A stretch of 13,701 nucleotides of DNA from an uncultured Erysipelotrichaceae bacterium (GCA_905201565.1 CAJKOS010000035.1:1-13701), one strand, 5' to 3'; numbered from the stretch's first letter, positions 1-7,125 are shown. The notes: generated from the letters alone by a model not told the origin. A program made the numbers and translations.

Positions 1-2
1 CT

Positions 3-83
3 TGCCACAACGTGCAACCTTCACCTGAGAAGACCGGAAAGATCATCAATGATCCCCCGAGTTTAGAGGTTAAACAAATCTAA
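3..83 (+). CDS. possible C-terminal tail of a gene entering from the left
   Basis: The frame starting at base 3 is open for 26 codons and stops with TAA at 81-83, nine bases before a good intrinsic terminator. That is the spacing expected at the end of a gene. The encoded tail is hydrophilic (ends in ...SLEVKQI). I do not recognise the family. The frame starting at base 1 is also open to a TAG at 64-66, so the choice rests only on closeness to the terminator. Weakly supported. Confidence 0.2.
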   Translation, partial: CHNVQPSPEKTGKIINDPPSLEVKQI

Positions 84-91
84 CAGTGTTC

Positions 92-118
92 AGATCCCCT
101 TTAGACAAGGGGATTTTT
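92..118 (+). terminator. rho-independent terminator upstream of the insertion sequence
   Basis: A nine-pair stem (92-100 with 108-116, core ATCCCC/GGGGAT, one G-T pair) closes a seven-base loop and runs into a T-rich tail (TTTTT, 114-118). It would end transcription from the left, and it insulates the insertion sequence that begins about 20 bases further on. Confidence 0.7.
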
Positions 119-139
119 CTTGTCAATAATTTAACTTTT

Positions 140-154
140 TTATGTAGATATTTG
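140..154 (+). repeat. left terminal inverted repeat of the IS
   Basis: TTATGTAGATATTTG matches the reverse complement of the right end (TTATGTAGATAATTTG), with a perfect 11-base outer block and one base inserted. The outer flanks do not match, so the repeat apparently ends at 140. Confidence 0.6.
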
Positions 155-173
155 TGGATATGTATGGTATAAT
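145..173 (+). promoter_or_regulatory. transposase promoter overlapping the IS left end
   Basis: A consensus -10 box (TATAAT, 168-173) sits 17 bases after a 4/6 -35 box (TAGATA, 145-150). The -35 box lies inside the left inverted repeat, so transposase bound to that end could block its own promoter. The start codon follows at 195. Confidence 0.6.
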
Positions 174-194
174 TGTACCGGAGGACCACCGCTT

Positions 195-1976
195 ATGTAC
201 CTTTCCAAGATCAATAAAAATGGACGCCTCTATCTTGCCGTCCTTGAAAGCTACCGTAGCTCTGACGGCAGACAGGCCAAGAGAAGTATTATGACTATCG
301 GCTATCTCGACCAGACCGGTCATGACCTTGCCTATTATGAACAACTTGTTGTAAAGATGAACCAGGATAAAAAGGAAGAAGCTTTCCAGACCGTCCGCAT
401 AGACATGAACGCTCCTCTTCTTTCCGGAAACAATTTTCTGAATGTTGGCTATTTTGCCCTTAAATATATTTACCTTGAGCTTGGTCTTCCTGCTTTTCTT
501 TCTGATATCCAGAAACGTTCAGACTTCAAATGGTCTTTGAACAAAAATCTTGAACTGCTTGTCTTTTCCAGAATTCTTTATCCGGCAAGCAAACTTTCTA
601 CTTTCGACAACCGCAATATTTTCTTTGAGGGTTTTGAAAAAGGTGTTACCAGGGATTCAATGTATGACTGTCTGGATATTCTGGCTGCCAACAAGGAAAA
701 AATTGAACGTCTGCTTTATAAAAATACCCGTGACCAGTACAACAGGGACACTTCTACCACCTATTATGACTGTACAAATTTCTATTTTGAAATTGAGTAC
801 AACGATGAAGATGTGGTGGATGATGAGGGAAATATCATCAGAAATGGGCTCAGAAAAAGAGGTCCGGAGAAAAACAAGCGTCCAGATCCCATTGTTGAAA
901 TGGGGCTGCTTATGGATAGTGACGGGATTCCTCTTGCCTATAATATTTTCCCCGGAAACGAAAGTGAAAAATTATCACTCCGCCCTGTCACTTCCAGAGT
1001 GAGAAGGGATTATGGAATTGAGCGGACAATTGTTGTGGCTGACCGGGGGCTCAACACATCGGACAACATCTTCTTTCTTGCCGGTAAAAACGAAGAACGG
1101 GACAATCCGCGGGATGGATATGTCTATGGGCAGTCGGTAAGAGGTGCCAGTACCGAATTTAAGGAGTGGGTTCTTGATGAGGAAGGATACAAAGTCGATA
1201 TTGTGGAAGAGGATAAAGAAGACAACGAGGGCAAAGAGAAAATAGCTTTCACCCATAAATCCCGTGTCATTGCCAGAGAAATCAAAATCTTGAAAGACGG
1301 CAAAAGAAAAGTAAAAGTAAATGTCTGTCAGAAGCAGATGGTGTATTTCTCCTTCAAATACATGATGAAACAGCGGTATGAACGGCAGAAGATGATAGAG
1401 AAAGCAGAAAAGATTGTCAAAAATCCACAGGCTTATACCCGTGCCACATCATATGGAGCTGCGTATTACATAGACAACATTGCGTTTGACAAAGAAACCG
1501 GGGAAATCAAAACAGACCTCCAGCTGACAGTAAACTACGAAAAGATGGCAGAGGAAGAAAAGTATGATGGCTATTATGCGATAGTCACAAGCGAAATAGA
1601 ATATGACGACTATAAAATCAGAAAGATATACAGAGGGCTGGCAAAAATAGAAGAAAGCTTCAAGGTAACAAAATCATACCTCAAGTCACGTCCGGTATTT
1701 GTATGGACACCAGAACATATCAAAGGACATTTTCTGATCTGCTTTGTAGCATTGGTAATCACAAGGCTTCTTGAAAAGAGATTAGGCAACAGATATTCAA
1801 TCCTCCGGATCATAGAATCCCTGAAGAAATACAGCTGTGTAAATATAGATACCAACACATATCAGTTTCTGTACAGAGATGAAATCACAGATGCACTGGC
1901 AGAGGAATTCGGTGTTGAACTCAACCGGAAATACAGGACAAGAGATCAGATAAAAAAATTATTGCGATACAAGTAA
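195..1976 (+). CDS. IS1634-family DDE transposase
   Basis: A 593-aa transposase that would cut and rejoin the IS ends. The RNase-H-like triad is visible: Asp192 in YYDCTNF, Asp283 in VVADRGLN and Glu486 in KIEESFKVTK. Glu486 is followed six residues later by Lys493, the E-x6-K signature of IS4-superfamily enzymes. The roughly 200 residues between the second Asp and the Glu fit the strand-rich insertion domain of this superfamily. The C-terminal part after Glu486 (RPVFVWTPEHIKGHF, then a hydrophobic helix) is also family-typical. Start: ATG with GGAGG at 180-184, ten bases upstream. There is no frameshift or internal stop, so the element may still be active. Family assignment is confident; activity is inference. 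Confidence 0.93.
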   Translation: MYLSKINKNGRLYLAVLESYRSSDGRQAKRSIMTIGYLDQTGHDLAYYEQLVVKMNQDKKEEAFQTVRIDMNAPLLSGNNFLNVGYFALKYIYLELGLPAFLSDIQKRSDFKWSLNKNLELLVFSRILYPASKLSTFDNRNIFFEGFEKGVTRDSMYDCLDILAANKEKIERLLYKNTRDQYNRDTSTTYYDCTNFYFEIEYNDEDVVDDEGNIIRNGLRKRGPEKNKRPDPIVEMGLLMDSDGIPLAYNIFPGNESEKLSLRPVTSRVRRDYGIERTIVVADRGLNTSDNIFFLAGKNEERDNPRDGYVYGQSVRGASTEFKEWVLDEEGYKVDIVEEDKEDNEGKEKIAFTHKSRVIAREIKILKDGKRKVKVNVCQKQMVYFSFKYMMKQRYERQKMIEKAEKIVKNPQAYTRATSYGAAYYIDNIAFDKETGEIKTDLQLTVNYEKMAEEEKYDGYYAIVTSEIEYDDYKIRKIYRGLAKIEESFKVTKSYLKSRPVFVWTPEHIKGHFLICFVALVITRLLEKRLGNRYSILRIIESLKKYSCVNIDTNTYQFLYRDEITDALAEEFGVELNRKYRTRDQIKKLLRYK

Positions 1977-1983
1977 AGGCAGG

Positions 1984-1999
1984 CAAATTATCTACATAA
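1984..1999 (-). repeat. right terminal inverted repeat of the IS
   Basis: Read on the minus strand this is TTATGTAGATAATTTG, pairing with the left end at 140-154. It starts 8 bases after the transposase stop codon. Confidence 0.6.
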
Positions 2000-2012
2000 C
2001 CACGGCAAACGC

Positions 2013-2057
2013 AAAGCAGCGATATTCCCGATAAATACTGGGGTTATCGCTGCTTTT
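2013..2057 (+). terminator. strong hairpin terminator after the IS
   Basis: Twelve perfect pairs join AAAGCAGCGATA (2013-2024) to TATCGCTGCTTT (2045-2056). The CCC/GGG inside the loop (2027-2029 with 2040-2042) can extend the stem. The right arm ends in TTTT. It lies just outside the right IS end, so it may be a host terminator left when the IS inserted. It separates the transposase from the downstream polysaccharide genes. Confidence 0.75.
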
Positions 2058-2131
2058 CATGTTTTATAGCTTCTAAAGTCAAGATATTGTACCTGTTTTT
2101 TGAGAAAAAGAACATTTTGAAGGAGCGAAAA

Positions 2132-2151
2132 ATACGCGTATACAGTATAAT
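2132..2151 (+). promoter_or_regulatory. promoter with palindromic candidate operator before cpsC-like gene
   Basis: A consensus -10 (TATAAT, 2146-2151) lies 28 bases before the GTG start. No good -35 exists at 16-18 bases (the closest TTG-type box is TTGAAG at 2117-2122, 23 bases away). In that position sits a perfect 10-base palindrome, ATACGCGTAT (2132-2141), ending four bases before the -10. I read this as an activator-dependent or repressor-controlled promoter; the regulator is unknown. Confidence 0.5.
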
Positions 2152-2179
2152 AGTGCAGTAACTCTATAAGGAGGACATT

Positions 2180-2956
2180 GTGGGGAATAAAGAAACTCTG
2201 AATCAGGGTCAGACGGAGAGCGTGCAGAGTCTGACAGTCAGTGAAGAGGAAGAAGAAATTGATCTTTCGGAAATCTTCTATCTTCTCTGGAATCATATTA
2301 TAGAAATTATTATCTGTTTATTTGCAGGATGTATTGTTGCCCTGCTTTTTACGGTATTTCTCATCACACCGAAATACACGGCAACTTCCAAGATGTACAT
2401 TCTTTCAACCGGTAAGAATTCGGTAGTAGACCTGTCATCTTTACAGATGAGTTCACAGTTGACAGCTGACTACCAGCAGTTGATCACAAGCCGTCCATTG
2501 CTGGAAGATGTGATTAGTAATTTGAACCTGGAAGACACAACCGTGCAGGATGTTGCAAACATGATTTCCATCAGCAATCCATCGGATACAAGAATTCTGA
2601 GCATCAGTGTGACAACAGCTGATGCACAGCTTTCTGCGGACATGGCAAATGAGGTTGCTGAGCTTGCGAAGGATTATTTACCGGATGTCATGAATACAGA
2701 AGAACCTTCTGTATATGAAACAGCTGTTGTGCCCGAGACAAAGTCTTCTCCAAGTACCAGCAAAAATGTCATGATCGGTGGTTTGGGTGTAGCTTTTGTT
2801 TACATCGCCTTCCTTGTTGTGAGATATCTCATGAATGATACATTCACAACCCAAGAAGATATTTACAAGTATTTTGGCATTCAGCCGCTTGCGACAGTTC
2901 CTGAAAGCCGCAAGTCAAAGAAAAAGAAGAATACAAAAAAGGGAGGTAAACGGTAA
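2180..2956 (+). CDS. CpsC/CapA-like polysaccharide co-polymerase and kinase activator (Wzz fold)
   Basis: A 258-aa membrane protein of the chain-length-determinant family. It has a short acidic cytoplasmic N-terminus, one membrane helix at about 41-62 followed by the usual PKYTATSKMYI start of the extracellular domain, and a second helix at about 197-217 after a proline/serine stretch. A basic cytoplasmic tail (RKSKKKKNTKKGGKR) ends the protein. Families of this kind set polymer length, and their cytoplasmic ends bind and activate the separate CpsD-type kinase, which is the next gene and overlaps by one base. Start: GTG with AAGGAGG at 2168-2174, five bases upstream; no nearer in-frame ATG suits the binding site. 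Confident on family; which polymer is served is unknown. Confidence 0.88.
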   Translation: MGNKETLNQGQTESVQSLTVSEEEEEIDLSEIFYLLWNHIIEIIICLFAGCIVALLFTVFLITPKYTATSKMYILSTGKNSVVDLSSLQMSSQLTADYQQLITSRPLLEDVISNLNLEDTTVQDVANMISISNPSDTRILSISVTTADAQLSADMANEVAELAKDYLPDVMNTEEPSVYETAVVPETKSSPSTSKNVMIGGLGVAFVYIAFLVVRYLMNDTFTTQEDIYKYFGIQPLATVPESRKSKKKKNTKKGGKR

Positions 2957-3675
2957 TGAAGAGTCTTCAGATCAACAACCTGCCAGATCTTCCTTTCGAT
3001 GTGACGGAGTCCATCAACCAGCTGCGTGTTAACCTCAGCTTTACAGGATCGGACATCAAGGTCATCATGATCACCAGTACGATGCCGAATGAAGGTAAGT
3101 CCTTTATCTCTCAAGGCTTATGGAGATCTCTTGCTGGTGTGGGCAAGCGGGTATTGCATATCGATTGTGATTTGAGAATGTCCGAGGCAAGATCGGTATT
3201 GAACATGACTGCCAGCGGCGAGTTTGTCGGTATTGCTCATCTGCTTTCCGGACAGGCGGATATTCCGGATGTAGTCTACAAAACAAATGTGCCTAACGGC
3301 TATATGTTGCCGGTGACTACATCTGTAGCAGATCCTACAATTCTTTTGGAAAGTGAAAGATTTCGTATATTGCTGGAAAATTGTCGGGAAACATTTGATT
3401 GCATTATTCTGGATACACCGCCGCTAGGCAGTGTTGCGGATGCATTGAATATTTCCAAGTTCTCCGATGGCACAGTGCTCGTTGTGCGCAGTGGATTTAC
3501 AAAGAAGAGATTTGTCAATGAATCTGTACAGGCATTAAGGCGGGCAGGAAGTCCGCTTCTCGGTATTGTGTTGAATCGTGTGGATACTGGGAAGAAGGGT
3601 AGTTCGTATTATTATAAGGACTACTATAAATACGGTGCTTATTATTACAAAAACAAAAAAGGAAAACATAAGTAA
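2956..3675 (+). CDS. CpsD/CapB-like bacterial tyrosine kinase
   Basis: A 239-aa cytoplasmic BY-kinase that autophosphorylates on C-terminal tyrosines and controls polysaccharide assembly with its membrane partner CpsC. The P-loop is STMPNEGKSF (Lys48), the Walker A' motif is HIDCDLR (Asp70, Asp72) and Walker B is IILDTPP (Asp153). A cluster of nine tyrosines lies between residues 218 and 231 in a lysine-rich tail, the hallmark of these kinases. An ESINQLR segment near residues 18-24 corresponds to the oligomerisation region. Start: the ATG overlaps the TAA of the previous gene by one base, and AAAGGGAGGT lies just upstream, so the pair is co-translated. No cognate phosphatase (PHP or low-molecular-weight PTP) is in the window. 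Confidence 0.93.
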   Translation: MKSLQINNLPDLPFDVTESINQLRVNLSFTGSDIKVIMITSTMPNEGKSFISQGLWRSLAGVGKRVLHIDCDLRMSEARSVLNMTASGEFVGIAHLLSGQADIPDVVYKTNVPNGYMLPVTTSVADPTILLESERFRILLENCRETFDCIILDTPPLGSVADALNISKFSDGTVLVVRSGFTKKRFVNESVQALRRAGSPLLGIVLNRVDTGKKGSSYYYKDYYKYGAYYYKNKKGKHK

Positions 3676-3679
3676 GCAT

Positions 3680-3716
3680 TCCCGAAGAACAGTTGTTCTT
3701 CGGGATTGTTTTTTTT
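3680..3716 (+). terminator. strong terminator closing the cpsC-cpsD pair
   Basis: Eleven perfect pairs (CCCGAAGAACA at 3681-3691 with TGTTCTTCGGG at 3694-3704), plus one outer T-A pair, are followed by a T-rich run to 3716. It begins five bases after the kinase stop codon and so makes cpsC-cpsD a closed two-gene unit. Confidence 0.9.
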
Positions 3717-3746
3717 GTTCACATCAGTAACGCAATTATTATGTGA

Positions 3747-3774
3747 ATGACACAAGATAGATGAAGAATATAAG
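3747..3774 (+). promoter_or_regulatory. promoter for the LCP gene
   Basis: A -35 box ATGACA (3747-3752, 5/6) and a -10 box TATAAG (3769-3774, 5/6) have a 16-base spacer. They lie between the kinase terminator and the LCP start codon at 3820, as expected for an independently transcribed gene. Confidence 0.55.
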
Positions 3775-3819
3775 ACTTCGTCGTAAAATGAAAACAGTTG
3801 GATACAATGGGGAACAGAT

Positions 3820-4863
3820 ATGAAAAAGAAGAGGGTTGTACATTTTGGCATCATTGCGGTAGTGATTTCCATCCTGCTTGGTGGTGTTGCTGTATACAGG
3901 CATTATTATGGATTGCTTGGGAAAGAAGTGGGCAAGGGAAGCGGAATCCTGGAAGCAGAGGAGGAACCTGCTGCCAGCGAATCACCAGAAGAGATGAAAC
4001 AAAAACTTGAAGAAGAAGTGGAAAAGAATCTTGAGGCAATGCAGGGGCAGGCTACCCTGGATGAACATCTCATCAATATCCTGTGCATTGGTGTGGATTC
4101 AAGGAATGATGACCTTGAGGGAAGGTCTGATGCGATGATATTGTTTACCATCAATACCGATGATAAGAAGATGGTCATGACATCTTTGATGAGAGATTGT
4201 TATGTTTCTATCCCCGGGTATGGCAATAACCGGTTAAATGCAGCATATGCCTATGGTGGTGCAGAGTTGTTATATCAGACTATTCAGGCAAACTTTGGCA
4301 TTGCGGTGGATAAATGCATTGTGGTGAACTTCCAGTTTGTGGCTGAGATGGTGGATGCCCTGCATGGTGTGGATTTGACATTGTCCAGGGATGAAGTGGA
4401 AGTGATGAATGATTATGTCCGCAGTATGAATGGCACGATCTTTGATGCGGATAAGGAAGATGGTATTGTGCCAATACCGGAAACAGATACGGTTGATTTA
4501 CATCTTTTTGGAAAACAGGCATTAGGCTATAGCCGTAACCGCTATACCGGTACAGACTACAACCGTACAGAAAGACAGCGCAATGTGATCACAAAGTGTC
4601 TTGAGAAGCTGAAACGGTGCAGTTTGTTTGAATTACATTCCCTGGCGGAAGAACTGCTGCCAGATATTGGGACAGATTTGAGTGAGGGAGATATTGCAAA
4701 GCTGTTATTGATCATGGCAGATATGAACAGCTATGAACTGCAACAGTTCACCATGCCATCTCCTGGTACTTCCTATGACCTTGTGGTGAATGGGATGATG
4801 GTACTAGGTGTGGATTATGCAGCCAATCTTTCTTTGTGGAATACAATGGTATATGGAGAATGA
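3820..4863 (+). CDS. LCP (LytR-CpsA-Psr) family cell-wall glycopolymer ligase
   Basis: A 347-aa protein of the family that transfers undecaprenyl-linked glycopolymers (teichoic acids, capsule) to peptidoglycan on the outer face of the membrane. There is a basic N-terminus, one membrane anchor at about 7-26, an acidic probably helical linker at about 45-75, then the LCP domain from residue 86. Conserved features seen: NILCIGVDSR (Asp93), GRSD (Arg102), SLMRD (Arg125), NRLNAAYAYGG, and the arginine-rich RNRYT..DYNRTERQR (Arg239-Arg254) that contacts the lipid pyrophosphate. Start: ATG with GGGGA at 3809-3813. It follows the cpsC-cpsD unit but has its own promoter, and it converges on the ATPase-like gene. 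Confidence 0.93.
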   Translation: MKKKRVVHFGIIAVVISILLGGVAVYRHYYGLLGKEVGKGSGILEAEEEPAASESPEEMKQKLEEEVEKNLEAMQGQATLDEHLINILCIGVDSRNDDLEGRSDAMILFTINTDDKKMVMTSLMRDCYVSIPGYGNNRLNAAYAYGGAELLYQTIQANFGIAVDKCIVVNFQFVAEMVDALHGVDLTLSRDEVEVMNDYVRSMNGTIFDADKEDGIVPIPETDTVDLHLFGKQALGYSRNRYTGTDYNRTERQRNVITKCLEKLKRCSLFELHSLAEELLPDIGTDLSEGDIAKLLLIMADMNSYELQQFTMPSPGTSYDLVVNGMMVLGVDYAANLSLWNTMVYGE

Positions 4864-4864
4864 A

Positions 4865-4892
4865 AAAGGACTGGATTTCAGTCCTTTGTTGT
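4865..4892. terminator. bidirectional terminator between convergent genes
   Basis: Nine perfect pairs (AAAGGACTG at 4865-4873 with CAGTCCTTT at 4879-4887) surround a five-base loop. On the plus strand the stem leads into TTTGTTGTTTT; on the minus strand into TTTTTCATT. It begins two bases after the LCP stop. The minus-strand gene's TGA (4880-4878) lies within the hairpin at the loop edge. Confidence 0.75.
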
Positions 4893-7010
4893 TTTGTGCA
4901 GAATGATAAGGGAAATGAGCAGTGGGAATGCAGCACTCAGGAAGATGGGGAAGGTGAAGTGGAACAGTGCCGGGATGGCAATGCCCATCAGGATGACCAT
5001 GATGACATGGTAGAAGACAACAGCGGATTGTCCTTTGCGGATGGTTTTTCCCATGGACTCTGAGTTCTGGATTGCCTGATAGAAATCTTCCAGGGAATCT
5101 CTGGTAAGAAGAATACCACAACCACTTCTTGCAATATCTGTACCGCAGTCAGAAGCAATGCATATATCCGCAACATCTTCAAAATGTTCAGGATGGGTAT
5201 TACTGATATAGGCTATGCATAAGCCTTCCTGTTTCAATGTTCTCATCTTGTTGCGTAATGCAGCTTCATCAGGGTTGTAGAGCAGTTCATCGACAGGGAT
5301 TTGTTTCTTAAGCCATGCGGCTTCGTTTTCTTCTCCCCTTGCGATGACAATGGTTGTGATTTCTTTTGCCTGTAAAGCTTTCAGGGTGTGCATTGTACCT
5401 TCAAGAATAGGTCTTCTTGTCGCAACTGCACCGATGATGCGTCCATCTTCAACAAATAACATCACCTGTTTGCCTTCTTCCTGCAGGTGCTGGATTGTTT
5501 CATGCCATGCCGCAATGCCTATACCATCTTTGGCAAGGTGTTCTGGTGTACCATAGGTACATCTTCCAACAGAGTTATAGATGGATCTTCCCCTTCTGTT
5601 GAGAGAGATGAAGTCTCCCTTATCCTGTACATCGCTGACTTTCTTTGTGCGCAGATACCGGATGACAGCTTTGGAAAATGGCTGTCTGCTCTTGGAAAGC
5701 AGGGCATAGATGATGTATTCAAGATGAGAAGCAGGCACATCATCAGCTGGTATGAAATCGGTGACCATCAGGTCATGGGAAGTAATCGTTCCATTTTCTT
5801 CGATGATGACCGCATCCATCATGCTCAGGGATGAAAGAGAGCGGATATCTTTAAACAGAATGTGGTGGTCAGCGGAATCCATGGCAGTATGGATGACTGG
5901 TTCAGAACTGGCGAGGGTAAAGGCTGTTGTGCATTGTGTGGCACATACGGATAGTGCTGCAGCCAATGCCATCATCCATTGTCCTTCCGCAAAGTACCAG
6001 CCGATAAAGGTGATCAGTGCTGCCAAGCACATATATGGAAACAAAGCCCTGCCAAATCCGGAAAGCGGTGTAGCTGAGCGATGACTTCTTGCCGTGTCTT
6101 CTGCCATTAATCGAAGGCGCATCATGGCAGTGGTAGCACCGGTTTGTTCTACCCGCATGGTCAAAGCCCCTTCAAGAACTACACTGTTCGCATAGAGGTG
6201 GGCATTTTCCCGCTTTTCTACTGGTGTCTTTTTGCCAGAGAGTCTGGATTCATCAATACGGGCAAACCCTTTGACCACTACACCATCGGCAGGTACGACA
6301 TTCCCGGGTCTTAATACAATGAGTTCATTGCCTTTCAAGGAAGATGAATGAACCATGTCTTCATGGTGGTCGGTATAGACTCTAGCATATGTTGGAAGTT
6401 TTTCTTTCTTCTCCATGATGCCGGCATTCTTACGGTCATGGTCTTTGAGTTTTTTGATGAGTATTTCATGCAGGATGGCTGTACCAGATGCGGCTAACAG
6501 GAACGGTACAGCTGGTTCTTGCATGAGAATTGTCACGATTGAGGCAAGGTAAGAGAGCAGGATGGTGATGGTGGACATCGTATCATCGTTGGTGCGCTTT
6601 TTGTTATGGAAGGAGAAACCTTTGAACAAGGTATCTTTGGATAGTATCAGGATGATGGTTGTACAGAGAAAACCAATCCATTGTGTTACATGAAGTATTG
6701 CGCATAAAAGGATGACGAAAAAAAGAATGGTGCGGATGATATCTTTCTTTGCGGGTTTTGTGCGTATTGGCAGATCGATGACTTCTGTTTCCTCACTTTG
6801 TACAAAGGCGGTATATCCACAATTGTCCACAGCCTCAATGATGCGGCGGACAGAGGTTATTTCGTCATCGTATGTTACCTGCATTGTGCGGGAAAACAAA
6901 GATACATCTGTTTCTATAACACCATCTAATGCCGAGACGGCTTTTTCAATCGTGTCCTTGCTGGAACGGTATGCAAGGGAAGATATGGCAAATACTGTCG
7001 TTGTTAACAA
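4878..7010 (-). CDS. P1B-type heavy-metal ATPase homologue lacking all catalytic motifs (probable pseudoenzyme)
   Basis: The 710-aa protein has full P1B architecture: an HMA-like domain (about 4-75), four helices (about 90-185), an actuator domain, two helices (about 320-372), the P/N domains and two C-terminal helices. It aligns almost without gaps to CopA/ZntA-type pumps, but the working residues are changed. The HMA CxxC is Tyr14/Ser17, actuator TGES is SGKK (258-261) and membrane CPC is CTT (360-362). Phosphorylation DKTGTLT is EENGTIT (404-410), N-domain SEHP is SRQP (441-444), TGD is RGE (558-560) and GDGxND is ISNTHP (602-607). The ORF has no stops or frameshifts, so it is probably maintained rather than decaying. 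Start: TTG at 7010, with AGGAG at 7024-7020 nine bases upstream and an in-frame TGA just before. Metal transport is unlikely; the role is unknown. Confidence 0.85.
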   Translation of the reverse strand: MLTTTVFAISSLAYRSSKDTIEKAVSALDGVIETDVSLFSRTMQVTYDDEITSVRRIIEAVDNCGYTAFVQSEETEVIDLPIRTKPAKKDIIRTILFFVILLCAILHVTQWIGFLCTTIILILSKDTLFKGFSFHNKKRTNDDTMSTITILLSYLASIVTILMQEPAVPFLLAASGTAILHEILIKKLKDHDRKNAGIMEKKEKLPTYARVYTDHHEDMVHSSSLKGNELIVLRPGNVVPADGVVVKGFARIDESRLSGKKTPVEKRENAHLYANSVVLEGALTMRVEQTGATTAMMRLRLMAEDTARSHRSATPLSGFGRALFPYMCLAALITFIGWYFAEGQWMMALAAALSVCATQCTTAFTLASSEPVIHTAMDSADHHILFKDIRSLSSLSMMDAVIIEENGTITSHDLMVTDFIPADDVPASHLEYIIYALLSKSRQPFSKAVIRYLRTKKVSDVQDKGDFISLNRRGRSIYNSVGRCTYGTPEHLAKDGIGIAAWHETIQHLQEEGKQVMLFVEDGRIIGAVATRRPILEGTMHTLKALQAKEITTIVIARGEENEAAWLKKQIPVDELLYNPDEAALRNKMRTLKQEGLCIAYISNTHPEHFEDVADICIASDCGTDIARSGCGILLTRDSLEDFYQAIQNSESMGKTIRKGQSAVVFYHVIMVILMGIAIPALFHFTFPIFLSAAFPLLISLIILHKTTKD

Positions 7011-7058
7011 CCTGAATCACTCCTGTATGTTCAATATTAACGATTTTTGTCTCTTTAA

Positions 7059-7087
7059 ACAATACAAAGCACAATGATATGTCACAA
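7059..7087 (-). promoter_or_regulatory. candidate promoter for the ATPase-like gene
   Basis: On the minus strand TTGTGA (7087-7082, 4/6) and TATTGT (7064-7059, 4/6) are separated by 17 bases, about 50 bases before the TTG start. A second weak pair (TTGTTT/TAATAT) lies closer to the gene, so the choice is tentative. Confidence 0.35.
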
Positions 7088-7106
7088 ACTTTTTAGCAGG
7101 TATAAT
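7079..7106 (+). promoter_or_regulatory. promoter for the aminopeptidase-exonuclease operon
   Basis: A consensus -10 (TATAAT, 7101-7106) follows ATGTCA (7079-7084, 4/6) with a 16-base spacer, 20 bases before the start codon. The -35 box overlaps the candidate -35 of the divergent ATPase-like gene. Confidence 0.6.
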
Positions 7107-7125
7107 AGAGACGAGGTGAATTTAC

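Larger units (their letters stand above)
140..1999 (+). mobile_element. IS1634-family insertion sequence (IS4 superfamily)
   Basis: A single intact transposase ORF lies between short matching inverted ends (140-154 and 1984-1999), giving an element of about 1.86 kb, within the usual size of this family. The left end is 55 bases before the start codon and the right end 23 bases after the stop, which is typical compact IS geometry. I see no short target duplication beside these ends. The founding member IS1634 is known for long, variable-length duplications, so this does not exclude the boundaries. Ends are inferred from the inverted repeat only. Confidence 0.6.

Noticed and set aside
41..54. 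GATCAT/ATGATC inverted repeat
   Set aside because: Six-base arms around a two-base gap are expected by chance and the hairpin has no T-run or nearby gene start.
550..1002. A 150-codon plus-strand frame inside the transposase
   Set aside because: It is an alternative frame of the DDE transposase; no ribosome binding site and no evidence of programmed frameshifting, since the transposase is one continuous frame.
4878..7010. Calling the P1B homologue a simple heavy-metal exporter or a pseudogene
   Set aside because: A working pump is excluded by loss of the phosphorylated Asp and other motifs; a dead gene is not supported because the 710-codon frame, start signal and membrane architecture are intact.
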